Positions 33,214 to 45,464 of a stretch of DNA of 64,000 nt are shown piece after piece. A model generated the notes under the pieces. The model worked only from the letters and a program-made list of their open reading frames with translations, did no database searches and was not told the origin of the DNA. How positions within the stretch are numbered: position 1 is the stretch's first letter; each line of letters opens with the position of its first letter. Position numbers and translations under genes: made by a program. The stretch covers positions 14,634,501 through 14,698,500 of the forward strand of contig NC_084922.1 of NCBI RefSeq assembly GCF_958298935.1, in the 5' to 3' direction. This stretch comes from Phragmites australis (lineage: Eukaryota; Streptophyta; Magnoliopsida; Poales; Poaceae).

Positions 33214-33926
33214 CCCAATGACTCCTTTTGGGGGGCGTCAGTCCCTGGTGAGCCCCTGAGCTAGTTATAGGTCTCGTAGACCATCACTCATTCGGCTTTG
33301 TCCTCTGATGATTTTACAAATAGCTTCGAGAGTTTCTCTATGAAAATCCCAGGTTGTCCTGGAGATCGTGAGGATACTAGGCACGTGCAAGACTATCAGC
33401 GAGTCAATTATCCTTTCTTGAGATATACTTGACCTCAAGTTCGACGAATTTCTTTTTCAGCGTCCTGACCTCCACAAGGTAATCTGTCATAATCTTATCC
33501 AAGGTTTTATACTCCTTACTAACTTGCTTCACCACAAACTGTGATTCCTCTTTCACAAGTAGGCAACGGATGCCAAGAGCAGAAGCTACTCGAAGTCCAA
33601 CGAGCAAACCCTCATATTCGGCTACGTTATTCGTGGCTGAAAAATTGATCTGCAAAGCATATTATAGACTTTCTCCCATTGGAGAGATCAGTATAATCCC
33701 AGCCCCAACAGCTTGAAGTGTGAGCGATCCGTCGAATAATAGAGTCCATACATCTAATAAATTGTCGCGGTCATCCTGGGGTTGATTGGGTTTTGTCCAT
33801 TTGGCCACGAAGTCGGTGAGTACTTGTGACTTGATTACTGTTCGAGGCATGAAGCGGGCATCGAATTCCCCGAGTTCAATGGACCACTTGGCGATTTGGC
33901 CAATTGCATCTTTGTTGTGCAGGCGT
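33214..33926 (-). pseudogene. RNase H region of element D
   Basis: On minus: RLHNKDAIGQIAKWSIELGE, then VLTDFVAKWTKP, then the second RNase H with LLFDGSLTLQAVGAGIILIS (Asp), NNVAEYEGLLVGL (Glu) and LLVKEESQFVVKQ, where the expected Asp is Glu, and a tail KKFVELEVKYISRKDN. One stop separates the two main frames. Co-linear with element G 54382-54910. The right end is cut exactly where the LTR of element C begins. The left end meets solo LTR H. Confidence 0.85.
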
Positions 33927-34658
33927 TGGGGGAATGGTACCACGTGGGCTCCCGTTCATTGACTTAGGCCAAAATGGTCAAATCCCAAAAACAAAATAAA
34001 GAAACTAACATCAAGGTAGGGACAAATCCCTTCATGTTTTGCAGGAATTAGGATTGATAAAGTGTAGCAACCCAAGGAATGAAGCTTGGAGGCGAAGCCT
34101 AAGAGAACGGAGGGGTGAGACGAAGCCCGAAGGGTGAAGTGCGTAGCAAAGCCCTGAGGCCAAAGGGTGTGACGAAGCCCGAAGGGTAAAGAATATAATG
34201 AAGCCCCAAGGTCGAAGGGTTGTGATGAGGGCCGAAGGATGAAGGATCTGGCATGAGTCCTGAGATCGAAGGGAGGCGACGTGAGGTCCTTTGGTAATGG
34301 TGCAAAGGCTAGCTTAGAGAGGGACCCGCAAGCTAGCTGGAACCCGATGAGGGGGTGGCTCAAGGGAAGATCACTAGCAGTCCCGATGCTAAGGGTCCAA
34401 TGTGGGACCTCGAAGACATGTGTCAAGATTATTTTACTTAGGGCAATGTATGTAGACAATGAGCATAATGCCCTTGAAGATACCCTAGAATATTCTCCAC
34501 CATTAGTAGAAATATTCTCGGGGCAACTGTGTAATGAAAACAAGAGTGATCGAGGTATGCCTATAAATACCCCCACTCACCCCATATAAAAAGGGAGGAA
34601 CAATTATTACATCAATAATTATTGTACTATTCATCGTGTTGCGATTACGATTACAACA
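33927..34658 (+). repeat. 5' LTR of element C
   Basis: Starts TGGGGGAATGGTACC and ends GATTACAACA, 732 bp. TATA CTATAAATA at 34561-34569, about 97 bases before the end, as in the B LTR. The CGAAG-rich middle (34080-34280) has short imperfect repeats. Confidence 0.75.
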
Positions 34659-34678
34659 TTTAGCGCTGTCCATGGGAA
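34659..34678 (+). promoter_or_regulatory. Primer-binding site of element C
   Basis: TTTAGCGCTGTCCATGGGAA directly after the LTR, a diverged form of the element E site. Confidence 0.6.
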
Positions 34679-34929
34679 CTGAATCCACGACCATGTAGTG
34701 GTCCCATGCCACCAAAGACCAGGAAAGAAAAGGCATAAGCGTCCACGAAAAGTGAGGGGGGGGGGCTTGTAGATCCCTTCGCAATAGGAGAGAGCGGCGA
34801 TGACCGAGGGGGCCGAGGCTTTGGTCGAGGCTCCCAGGGTCGAAATACCCGGAGCTAGCATCAAAGCTCTGGCCGTGGATGGTAGATCAAGCTTCCCTAC
34901 TAGCCACAAGTTTGCAAATGCGATCGTGG

Positions 34930-36640
34930 CCACCGGGGTTCAAGATGCCTTGATTGCACTTCTATAACGACAAAACTGACCCAAAGGAGTTTGTAATGAG
35001 CTTCGAGGTCGGGATAGAGTCCATGGGTGGAGACAAAGCTACTATTGCAAAGGCTTTTGTCCTCGCCATCAGGAGGATTGCTCTCTCATGGTACACATCC
35101 CTCCCAGCAAGAATGATATTCTCCTATGAGTAGCATCAGAAGGCACTCTTATCACATTTTTAGGGCAACTATGCAGCTCCGGTTACTGTGGAAGATCTAT
35201 TCGCAGTTAAGTAGAAGGAAGGTGAAATCCTAAAGGAGTTCACTCGACGCTTTATACGAGTAAAATGTCAAGTGGATGGCCTTAGTGATGATACCGTTAT
35301 AGACGTGGAATGGAAGCCAGTACAGGACGTGGATGAGCTATTCACTAAGATGGAAGAATACTCAAGGGTTAAGAAAGACGAGCTCTAGAGGCACACAGAC
35401 AAGCCAACCCTAGAAACTAAGAACGATAGGGCAAGCGACAGAATGACACCTCAAGGAAGGGACAAGGAAGAGCGTCTGAGGGAAGCTTATAGATCCTCGG
35501 ATAGACACATAAGTCATCATCATCACTCTCACCAGCCGAGGGGCCATAAGCAAGGAGTGCACAACATCGAGGAATGTTTAGAAAGGGGCAAGTAGAGATG
35601 TGGAGACTCAATGAGGGGTTGAGGGCGCGGCTCCGGAAGGCCTAGGCCACTGTATTGTGCAATACATGGAAAAGATGCAGGTCACACCACCAAGTTGTGC
35701 CCTCATGTCATGGCCCTGGAGGAAGGGCAAAGCTAATAGTCGTCTGGGTCTTCAGGTTTGGGGTCTTCGCATGATCCTCGGATAGTGCACCATGTTGAGC
35801 CATGGGGAGGACCCAGTTTCGGATTAACTCCTGCATATAACCACCCTCTGGTACATCAGCTATAGGCTCTAGAGTTATTGTTGCCTTCATCAAGAATGGC
35901 TATTGAAGCCCCTCCAACTGGAGCGAGGTCCATCCAGAATGCGAAGGGACCTCGCAGTGTAATTATCGCCATCTCCGGGGCGCCCTCTACAATTTTGAGT
36001 CCAAGAGGCAGCGAAGGGAATATGTACATAGAGTTAATCATGTGGGAACAAGCTCACTGATGGTCAGATCTCGATGGTCACATCAACCAATAACCTTTTC
36101 ATAGGAGGATCTTTAGGTCCATGATTACTCACATACGGATGCCTTTGTTATCTCTACGGAGGTGTCTGGCAAGATACACCAGGTCCTAATTGACGAAGGA
36201 AGTTTCGTTATCTCCTGTTTGTGGAAGCATTCAATCAGATGGGAATTCCTAGAAGCCATCTGTGACCGGCGGGTACCCCATTGCAAGGCTTCAGGGGGAT
36301 TCCCATTGAAGCTATCGGAAGGGTATCACTCATAGTATCTTTCGGCGAAGGAGGAGGACTCCGAACAGAAGACATTCCATTTGATGTGGTTGATGTCCCT
36401 TACCAGTAAAATGCCATTTTTGGAAGAGGGGTGCTATCCAAGTTTGACGCGGTAGTGCATCACGGCTACCTGTGTATGAACATGCCTGGCTCGGAGGGTG
36501 TAATATTTGTTTGGGGAGACCAAAGCACAGCTTGCCAGATAGAATGCTGCTACGCCCTAAGTCATCCAAAGGTGCACACACTGTTTAAGGCAAACGCGAA
36601 CGGACAAGATAGACCACCACCAAGAGCTAGGCCCGAAGGT
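34930..36640 (+). pseudogene. gag and protease of element C, heavily decayed
   Basis: KEFVMSFEVGIESMGGDKAT and AKAFVLAIRRIALSWYTSLP match the capsid core of element E. Then come FAVK*KEGE.. and FTRRFIRVKCQVDGLSDDT, a His-rich patch, and the zinc knuckle YCAIHGKDAGHTTKLCP (about 35652). A protease remnant (DVVDVPYQ.. and ..GVLSKFDAVVHHGYLCMNMP) lies at 36370-36500. More than a dozen stops and several frame changes are present, so it is much older than element E or carries more damage. Confidence 0.75.
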
Positions 36641-36659
36641 AACATCAAGCAAATCTAGC

Positions 36660-38160
36660 TGTGCTCGAAGGACGAGGATAAATGTGTGCACGTTGGTGCA
36701 GAGTTGCCGCCAGAACAAGAGCTTGGGTTATTGGCTACCCTTATGGCCAATGAAGACATATTTGCATGGTCACTGAAGGATCTCCTAGGGGTGCTGAGAG
36801 AGCTGATAGATCATCACTTGAATGTCACTCTGGAAATAAAAGCAAGAAAGCAGAAGCTTCGAAAGATGTCCACTGACTGTTAGGAGGCTACAAAGGACGA
36901 AATAAAGAAGCTGCTAGAGGCAGGGTTGATTCATGGAGTCATGCACCCATAATGGCTAGCGACCCCTGTTTTAGTGAAGAAGCACAATGGCAAATGGCGC
37001 ATGTGCGCTGATTCCATAGATCTGAACAAGTCGTGCCCAAAGGATGACTTACCATTGGTCAGGATAGACTAGCTGGACGATGCCACTACAAGATCAGAAT
37101 TCATGAGCTTTCTCGACGCTTACTCATGATATCATCAAGTTTGGATAGCCTAAGAAGACGAGGCAAAGACCAGCTTCATTGGACCCTCCTGAACCTATTG
37201 CTATGTCTGGATGCCCTTCGGTCTATGTAACGTAGGAGCCACCTTCGCAAGGCTAGCAAGTAATGTCCTCAAAGCACAACTGGACCGTAAATGTAGCTGT
37301 ATATTTGGATGACATTGTGGTTCAAAGCAAATGCGAAGGAGATCATGGGCCTAACTTGGAGGAAAAATGTGTCAACCTCTGAAAGGTAGGCCTGAGGTTG
37401 AACCCAAAAGTGTGTTTTTGGCATCTGCTCGGGTCAATTGTTGGGATGCTTGGTATCTAGAAGAGGGATCAAAGCAAACTCAGAGAAGATTCAAACCATC
37501 ATCGACATGAAACCTCCAAAGTCAATTAAGGACATACAACATTTGGTAGGAAGAATGACTTCACTCAATTGTTTCATCACAATATCTGTAGAAAAAGCAT
37601 GCCCATCATTCGAATTCTTCAAGGGGTAGATCCTTTCAGATGGAGGGATGAACAGCAACGGGCCTTCGAATCCCTAAAGAGCTATTTGGTGAAGTTGACC
37701 ACCATGGCCAGCCCAGATCTAGGAAGTGGATTGATGTTGTATGTAGTTGCATCACCATCAACAGTAAGTGCCATTTTGGTTCAGGAAAAGAAGGACGATG
37801 GAGGGCTTCGGTAGATATCGGTCTACTTTGTCTCCGAAGCGCTCAATGGCGCGAAGGAGCGGTACTCTGAAGTTGAAAAGATGGCTTATGCAGTGGTCAT
37901 GGCCTCTATAAAACTCAAACATTATTTCACAGCTCACCCTATAATAGTTCCAACAGCATACACCTTAGGGAGGCCTTCTCCAACCGCGAGTCCACCGGGC
38001 ACATTAGTAAATGGGTAGCCAAACTCTCTCCACTGTGTGTCACCTTTGCTGCCCGTACAACCATAAAATCACAAGCTTTAGTTGACTTCATCATCGGCTG
38101 GACACCTGGAGCAAAGGAGTTGGAGGAATCGCAGCCTGATTAGATGTGGACAATACATAC
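36660..38160 (+). pseudogene. Reverse transcriptase of element C, decayed
   Basis: Pieces in order: NEDIFAWSLKDLLGV, LNVTLEIKARKQKLRK, then (other frames) a damaged DLNKSCPKDDLP region, a VYLDDIVVQ remnant of the catalytic loop near 37296, GCLVSRRGIKANSEKIQ, LTTMASPDLGSGLMLYVVAS and an RNase H lead with QALVDFIIGWTPG. The frame is broken many times. It ends at ..MWTIHT where element J inserted (38161) and resumes as DGAWG at 45465. Confidence 0.75.
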
Positions 38161-39088
38161 TAATGCGCGTTTGCCCGATCTTCCGAAAGGTAATATGGTA
38201 AGTCGATTGGTGGAGCTTCGACGTTAATGATCCAAAGGCTTCGAACAGAACAAATCGAGAACCCTCGCAACCACTATACCACTACTCTGTGGTTATCAAC
38301 CATACCAAGACGCAATAAACCTCGCCAAGAAGGCTTTTCCTGCAAGCAAATTGAGAACACAAGCAAGAATAGGTAGATGCAATCAAAATATTGCTAATTA
38401 CCAATGAAGTACTCGAGTTGGGGTTCACCAAACTGATAAACGGTGAAGCTGTCTAAAACAGAATAATCTAAGCTAAAACCCGAGCCTAAATTACGACGGC
38501 TACTATGTATATATAGGGGGGGACATGAGGAGGTCGACCTAGAGTTGTGCAGCCATGAAAATAGGCGTACACAACCTGGACTTCGACTCCGACACGATTA
38601 CAAGACCCAACTAGGTCCAAAACAGTGGCACAACACCTTATTCCTTTAACTCTAACTACACCATAAGGAATATTTGGTCAAGCTCATATCCATTGGAAAG
38701 TCCTCGTCGTAAGCTTTCCAGAATGTCTAAGATAGCCTAAAACAGACTTCGTATGAGAGAGTTATGTCTGTTTTACTGACGTGCTGTCCTGGGACTCGAC
38801 CACGACCACGACCTCGACTACGACCATGACTAGAGCTCAGCCTCGAGTCCGAGTAGACTTGGCCTTCAAGGGGTGACGTTCGAGTAAGGTTGTGCTGCTT
38901 CTCCCACGTTCCTAAGCAATAAAACATCATAAGAATTTAGTAGTAATCCATCCAAGGAAACATGAACAGCAAGGGACGAGTTCACCTGGTGGTCTAATTA
39001 TCGTGCACGTGCTATTGTAATTGGACCTTGTATGATTTGAGCATTATTGGTAGTATTGATCATATCTGAAGGAGACATGGGCTCATCA
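38161..39088 (-). repeat. 3' LTR of element J
   Basis: 928 bp. Differs from the 5' LTR (878 bp) chiefly by about 45 bases (about 38673-38716) that are absent there. Encodes, on minus, the start-of-LTR peptide DEPMSPSDMINTTNN..GPITIARAR, an in-frame extension of pol. Confidence 0.9.
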
Positions 39089-39640
39089 TCCTCCCCTTCT
39101 TGAATTGGAGTCATTCTCGACTCAAGCTTATCTTCTTCTCCCATATATGGCTTGGTGGTGGAGTGTACCGACCTCTGTTTGACCATCAGTTTGGGGATGA
39201 TACGTAGTAGAAAACAAGAGCTTCGTCCCCAATTTATTCCAAAGTGATCTCCAAAAGTGACTAAAAAACTTTGTGTCACGATCCGAGATGATAGTATTAA
39301 GCACTCCATGTAGGCAAACAATTTCCCTGAAAAACAAATCAGCTATGTTTGTAGCTTCATCGCTCTTGTGACAAGGTATAAAATACGCAATTTTAGAAAA
39401 TCTATCTACACTACAAATATGCTATCCCTCTGCCTCATTGTCCTAGGCAATTCTAAAACAAAATTCATAGAAGTATCCTCCTATTGTGCACTAGGAACAG
39501 GAAGAGGCATATAAAGACAATGTGGATTTAAGCAAGACTTATCTTGGTTGCAAGTGGTACAATGTATAACGTAGAGTTCGATATCACGTCTCATCTTTGG
39601 CCAAAAGAAGTAGGTAGCCAGCACATTTTCAGTCTTCTTT
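39089..39640 (-). pseudogene. Integrase remnant of element J, core and C-terminus deleted
   Basis: On minus: [36 protein letters not shown] (second catalytic Asp in SDRD), [17 protein letters not shown] and [12 protein letters not shown]. Right after TDGQTEV, where the catalytic Glu should follow within a few residues, the sequence jumps to the pol tail beside the LTR (ESRMTPIQEGEDDEP). The zinc-finger part is also degraded. Integration activity is lost. Confidence 0.8.
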
Positions 39641-41575
39641 TGCTCCAAAATATGCCACTAATCCTCCTCCATGCGTCTCCTGTAACAACAAAAGACAAAC
39701 GGAGCTAGTTGAAATGCATAACTTGTTAGAACAATAGAGCAATCCTTCATTCAGTACATATTTATTCCATGTCTTCACTTCTTTACAATGTTCAAGCACT
39801 TTTTTTAAGTCCAAATCAGCAGCATATAAGTCCTTAATGGTCTCTAAACCAAAAATCTTGTGATCAAGTTGAGATAACCTGGTATAATGCCTAGAAAGTG
39901 TATCAGCAATCACATTGTCCTTTCCTTTCTTATGTTTTATGACATATGGAAAATACTCAATAAATTCTATCCATTTAGCATATTGTTTATTCAATTGAGC
40001 TTGACTTCTAATATGTTTCAGCGATTCATGATCAGAATGTATAACAAATTCTTTGGGCCAGGCCATAGATAATGTTGCCAAGTTTCAAGTACACGAACAA
40101 AAGCATACAATTCTTTATCATAAGTGGAATAATTCAAACTTAGCCCACTTAATTTCTCACTGAAATAAGTAACGGGTTTACCTTCTTGAATTAGCACACC
40201 TCCAATTCCAATCCCACTAGCATCACATTCTAGTTCAAAGGTCTTACCAAAATCAGGGAGTTGAAGTAATGGAACATGGGTGAGATTCTCTTTCAACAAA
40301 TTGAATGCTTGTTCTTGTGCAAGTCCCCATTTGAAAACTACTTTCTTTATCAACTCATTTAATAGAGCAGCAATGGTGCTGAAATCTTGCACAAATCGCC
40401 GATAGAAGCCCGCATGACCATGAAAGCTTTTCACTTGAGTAATAGTCTCAGGGGTTGGCTAGCTCTTTATGGCTTTAATTTTTGCTTCATCCACCTCTAT
40501 TCCCTATGGAGTAACAACATAGCTAAGAAATGAAACTCAATTCGTGCAAAAGATGCACTTTTCGAGATTACCAAACAAACGTGCATCTCTCAAAGCGTTA
40601 AAAATAGCACATAAGTGATCAAAGTGTAATTCATATGACTTGCTGTAAATCAAGATGTCATCAAAGTAAACGATCACAAATCTCCCAATGAAAGCACGTA
40701 AAACTTTGTTCATCTAGCGCATGAAAGTACTAGGTGCTTTAGTTAACCCAAAAGACATTACTAACCACTCATACAAACCAAACCTAGTTTTAAATGCAGT
40801 CTTCCATTCATCTCCAAGTTTCATTCTAATTTGGTGGTATCCTAATTTGGTGGTATCCACTTCATAAGTCAATTTTAGCGAAAATTATAGAACCACTCAA
40901 CTCATCAAGCATATCATCTAACCTAGAGATAGGGTGACGATATCTTATATTAATATTTTTGATAGCTCTACAATCAACACACATACGCTAACTACCGTCT
41001 TTCTTAGGAACCAAAAGAACAAGAACGGCACAAGGGCTAAGACTTTCTCGGACATACCCGTGGTCCAAAAGATCTTGAACTTATCATTGAATTTCTTTAG
41101 TCTCTTTTGGGTTGGTCCTATATGCAGCACGATTTAGCAATGTTGCTCCCAGAATCAAATCATTTTGATGTCCAATCCCTCGAATAGGTTGTAATCCTGG
41201 GGGTACTTCAGCTGGAAATACATCCACAAACTCCTGCAAAAGGTTAGCAACAGCAGGAGGCAAAGAGCTAGATATATTCTCGAGTGAAACTAAAGCATCT
41301 TTGCATATCAAAGCATAGCATGGCAGCTCATTATCACAAATTTCAGCAAGATCAGATTTAGTAGCAAGCATAACACACCCTTTTAGTCTAATTCCATCAG
41401 ACTTAGAAGTTGTTGTTGCTTTCTCCTTTTTGGGTGGAAAAACTTTTTCCGCTACTTGATGATTTTCAGATTCATTATCAAACTCTTTTCTCTTATTTTC
41501 AGCTATCTCTTGTTCATATTTCACAATTTCAACAGGGGTTAACGATAGAAAAGTTATTTTCTTTTCTTTATGCAT
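39629..41575 (-). pseudogene. Reverse transcriptase and RNase H of element J
   Basis: From 41575 on minus: MHKEKKITFLSLTPVE linker with Lys/Glu patch, PCYALICKDALVS.., LLQEFVDVFPAEVPPGLQP, ETKEIQ, then RT with the catalytic YFDDI (codons at 40657-40668) and [17 protein letters not shown]. RNase H carries [44 protein letters not shown] and KKGKDNVIADTLSRH. Several stops lie in the RT finger and palm (40440-41080). The other domains are largely open. Confidence 0.85.
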
Positions 41576-41960
41576 AAGGTTGTACTTATTACTTCTACCA
41601 TGATGTGTTGCATCAGTATCAAACTCCCGTGGTCATCTATCAAAAGAGAGCATGTTTGAATGGAAACTATATCGAAATCAGCATAATCATGGTATGAACT
41701 AATAGAAAAATGCACCCTAGCTGTTTGTATTACCTTGAACTTACCACTGTTGTTGAACCATTGAATATGATATGGGTGAGGATGGTTTCTTGTCGGCAAG
41801 GCAAGCTTCTTGATCATATCTGAACTTACCAAGTTGTTGTAGCTTCCCCCATCAATAATGACTCGAACACGATAATCCTTGACTATGAGGAACATCTGAA
41901 ATAAATTGTGGTATTGTAGCTATTCCACTTACTCCATTTGAGTACTTAACACTCGCTGCA
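41576..41960 (-). pseudogene. Protease region of element J
   Basis: On minus: YRVRVIIDGGSYNNLVSSDM with the active-site Asp, then HPHPYHIQWFNNSGKFKV and SSYHDYADFDIVSIQTC. The order HPHPYxIQW..SGK and SYHDY..D matches chromovirus proteases of the CRM type. Open for 113 codons. Confidence 0.8.
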
Positions 41961-43301
41961 CAATGAGTGTCCTATAATTCTCCGTAGCAGCTGAACTCAA
42001 TTCTTCCTCATTGTCGATATCCATCTCATGTTCGTCCTTATCGCTTGCATGGTTAGTTGCAAGTGCATATTCATCCTCAACATCACTAGCACTAACATAT
42101 CAACCATCTTCTGTTACAATGTACGCTCGCTGACTTGGGCAATCCTTCATGACGTGGCCCATTCCTTACATCGGTGGTATACAATCCCGTTCAATCGGTC
42201 TGTAGAAGTAACCGAAGAAGAGCTCTTGGCTAACCCCTGCACACTTACGGATTTGCTTACCTCGGGAGCGTGTGACGGTGTCGAAGGTACTGCTAAACGC
42301 CCCCTACTTGAGAAAGGGGCAGCAGACCGTGGGGCTGAACGTGGGGCTATTTTGACTTGTCACGGTGTTGATTTTGAAGTGGTTGTGCTTCCAAAATTGC
42401 TCCTTGGTCTCTGTTGTCATCCCTGCAATTTTTTTTTGCCAGACATGCAAGTTAGAATAATTTAAGAACACTATTGTATTCTTTGTAATCAACTATGTCC
42501 TGAATTTCATGCCTTAACCCCCCATAAAAGCGTGCCATTGCAACCTCTTCATCTTCAATAATGTCACAACACAACATACTAATTTGTAGCTCCTAGTAAT
42601 ATTCTTCTACGGATCTATCACCTTGGTTTAAGCGCTGCAATTTCTAATGCAAATCACACTTAAAAGAGGGTGGAATAAATCTGTTATGCATAGCAACCTT
42701 TAAAGCATTCTAAGTAGTAGGAGCTAATCCGTCGATGCATACCCTATTCCACGAGATGATTGCAAAATTTTTAAATTCACTAGTGGCTTGCCTAACTCTG
42801 TACACTTTAGGAACTAAATGAGCATTAAACTTCTTTTATACCGTCATCTCCCAATCTAAATACCTTTCAGCATCATAAGCACCCTCAAAATATGGTATAG
42901 TAAACTTAACCTTAGCAAATGGATCATCATTAATACATGGGTTATATTGCTGAAAATTATTATCTCTCATATCTTCATGGTTGAAGTTCAATCAGTTTCT
43001 TTGTCATTCATCAAAGGTGTCATGTTCTTGTCTCAAAATTTTATCATCCGCGACAGACTCCTCTTGTCCATAGGCTGCATCATGATGATCCACTCGACCA
43101 TTGTTCGGTGGTGGATTAACCAATCGATCAAAGCGTGTAACGATCATTGCAATGATTTCATTAAGTTGTTGCAATGCGGTATTGGTTCCCGCAAGCTTCT
43201 TGTCGATGTCGTCATTAATAGTTTGTCGATGATCATCCAACAACATTGTGAGTTCTTCCCTCAAAACAATTTCTTTTGCATCCGATGCTTCTCCTTCCAT
43301 G
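41961..43301 (-). pseudogene. gag of element J
   Basis: Starts MEGEASDAKEIVLREELTML at 43301 with a coiled-coil-like lead. After a stop near 43003 it continues with PYFEGAYDAERYLDWE, the capsid core, SVEEYY and MARFYGGLRHEIQDIVDY, a basic Ser/Arg patch, and a degraded zinc knuckle (YHRCKEW..). Multiple stops. Confidence 0.7.
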
Positions 43302-43966
43302 GTTAGTCGAAGATAAAAAATAACGAAAGATAAATTATCCATATCGACTACTAGGTGGTGGAGGTGGAGTCACACACTCTCAAGCGTCTTACCACGCTAT
43401 TGCAAGTGTTCTTACCAATCACCGCAGTTGGCACAACCGATGGCTGGTTCGTGATACCTTATCGGGTGCGAGTGAGGTAGTTGAAAGGGGAGAAACCGTT
43501 CTGATTGAGAGAAGGTGTAGCTTGGATAGGAAATATTTAGTAGCAAGGAATGACAATAATTGAAATTAGATTAGCAAAGCTGAATAAAAGTCCATAATAC
43601 TCATCACAATTGCTAGCCCGAACACGTTCCTAAAACTAGCTCAAACAAGCTGAAAACTATAACAGGCACAAGTACAATAGAACAAAATTTGCAATACAAA
43701 CTAATTCTCTTTTTGTGAATTCTCTCTCTTCTTTTTTTTTCTTTTTTTTTTTGCACTCTTTGCTTCTTTTTTGGCGAATGTGACACAAACTCCAAAACTC
43801 TTCTACTGTCTTTTCAAACTTTGGCTACCTCTATGTGGGCTATCGAGTGATACTCAAACTTTGTCGGACAATGCTTGATATGATGAGTTCGTAGGATGTC
43901 CGAGAGCAGCCAGAAACAGAAAGACTCTGACTAGGTTTGGAGGCAAAACAAGTGGGTAGTTGAATC

Positions 43967-44278
43967 TGACTAGTTGGTCGAAGTGGCTGGTCAGGACCCC
44001 GAGTGGGTGGTCGGAGTGGCCGGTCGGACCCTGAGTGGGTGGTCGGAATAACTGGTCGGGACCCCGAGTGGGTGGTCAGAGCGATTAGTGGTCGAACCCG
44101 AGTAGATGGTCAAATCGACTAGTGGTCGAATTCGAGTAGATGGTTTAAGCGACTAGTGGTCGAACACGACTTGATGGTCGACTCGACTAGTGGTCGAACT
44201 CGAGTAGATGATTAAAGTGACTAGTGGTCGAACACGACTTGATGGTCAACTCAACTAGTGGTCGAACTCGAGTAGATA
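43967..44278. repeat. Minisatellite in the leader of element J
   Basis: About ten imperfect units of about 31 bp with the core CTAGTGGTCGAACTCGAGTAGATGGTC. A first set has GAGTGGGTGGTCGGA in place of GAGTAGATGGTC. It lies between PBS and gag. Confidence 0.8.
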
Positions 44279-44566
44279 CACAATCTCGGCTATAGCAAAC
44301 AAGGCCAGACTGAGATACACGGCGACTAAACAGCAAGACTCGACACTAGAAACTAGAACATGATGACTCGACCAGCAACAAAGACACCGACGATGGACTC
44401 AAACTCAACGACGCGAATATTGAAAACAAAATTGTGAAGGCTCAATGTGGTTTGGACAGAGGAAAAACTAAGATCTAAATATTTTTGTGGGGCAATTTTC
44501 TGGACTCTAGGTGATGGAAAACGATGAAACAAAGGGGATAACTGAGATTACCTAACATGCAACCGA

Positions 44567-44579
44567 GGCTCTGTTACCA
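44567..44579 (-). promoter_or_regulatory. Primer-binding site of element J
   Basis: TGGTAACAGAGCC on minus, two bases inside the 5' LTR edge. It is close to the initiator-Met complement TGGTATCAGAGC. Confidence 0.8.
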
Positions 44580-44581
44580 CT

Positions 44582-45459
44582 TGATGCTTGTTTGCCCGAT
44601 CTTTCGAAAGGTAATATGATAAGTCGATTGGTGGAGCTTCGACGTTGATGATCCAAAGGCTCCGAACAGAACAGATCGAGAACCCTCGCAACCACTACAC
44701 TACTACTCTGTGGTTATCAACCGTGCCAAGACGCGGTTGACCTCGCCAAGAAGGCTTTTCCTGCAAGCGAATCGAGAACACAAGCAAGAATAGGTAGATG
44801 CAATCTGAATATTGCTAATTACCAATGAAGTACTCAAGTTGGGGTTCAACAAACCGATAAACGGTAGAACTGTCTAAAACAGAATAATCTAAGCTAAAAC
44901 CCGAGCCTAAACTACGACGACTACTATGTATATATAGGGGGGGTGTGAGGAGATCGACCTAGGTTGTGCAGCCATGGAAAGAGGCGTTTACAACCTGGAC
45001 TCCGACTCTGACATGATTACAAGACCCAACTAGGTCCAAAACGATGGCACAACACCTTAGTCCTTCGACTCTGACTACACCATAAGGAATTTCCAGAATG
45101 TCCAAGATTGCCTAAAACGGACTTCGTATGAGAGAGTTATGCCCGTTTTACTGACGTGTTGTCTTGGGACTCGACCACAACCACAACCTCGACTACGACC
45201 ACAACTAGAGCTCAGCCTCGAGTCCGAGTAGTGGCCTTCGAGGGGTGACGTTTGAGTAAGATTGTGCTGCTTCTCCCACGTTCCTGAGCAATAAAAAATC
45301 ATAAGAATTTAGTAGTAATCCATTCAAGGAAGCATGAATAGCAAGGGACGAGTTCCCCTAGTGGTCTAATTATCGTGCACATGCTCTTGTAATTGGACTT
45401 TGTATGATTTGAGGATTATTTGCGGTATTGATCGTATCCGAAGGAGTCATGGGCTCATC
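44582..45459 (-). repeat. 5' LTR of element J
   Basis: 878 bp with TGATGC..GCTCATCA ends. CG-rich GAC-repeat block (CGACCACGACC type) at about 45168-45200. Confidence 0.9.
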
Positions 45460-45464
45460 ACATA

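Larger units (their letters stand above)
19152..33926 (-). mobile_element. Ty3/Gypsy element D (G family), split by solo LTR H
   Basis: Minus-strand element inserted into the integrase of B. Present parts: 3' LTR (19152-19655), 3' non-coding region, integrase (about 20440-21630), then after the nested 11.6 kb block H, RNase H (33214-33926). RT, protease, gag and the 5' LTR are missing. The right end stops where element C begins. It aligns with element G (51236-61260) in LTR, RNase H, integrase and 3' non-coding region, which shows that the pieces on either side of H belong together. Confidence 0.8.
38161..45459 (-). mobile_element. CRM-like chromovirus element J
   Basis: LTR ends are TGATG..CATCA (left copy TAATG), with target duplicate CATAC at 38156-38160 and 45460-45464. 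Removing it restores the RNase H reading of element C (..IHT/DGAWG). Minus orientation: PBS next to the right-hand LTR, then gag, protease, RT, RNase H, truncated integrase. The initiator-Met-type PBS, the protease motif (IDGGSYNNL) and a pol tail that continues into the LTR (GPITIARAR) are, from memory, features of the centromere-associated CRM clade. Assignment to CRM rather than another chromovirus is an inference. Confidence 0.85.

Noticed and set aside
43725..43752. Poly-T/CT tract
   Set aside because: Simple low-complexity run in the leader of J; no further structure.
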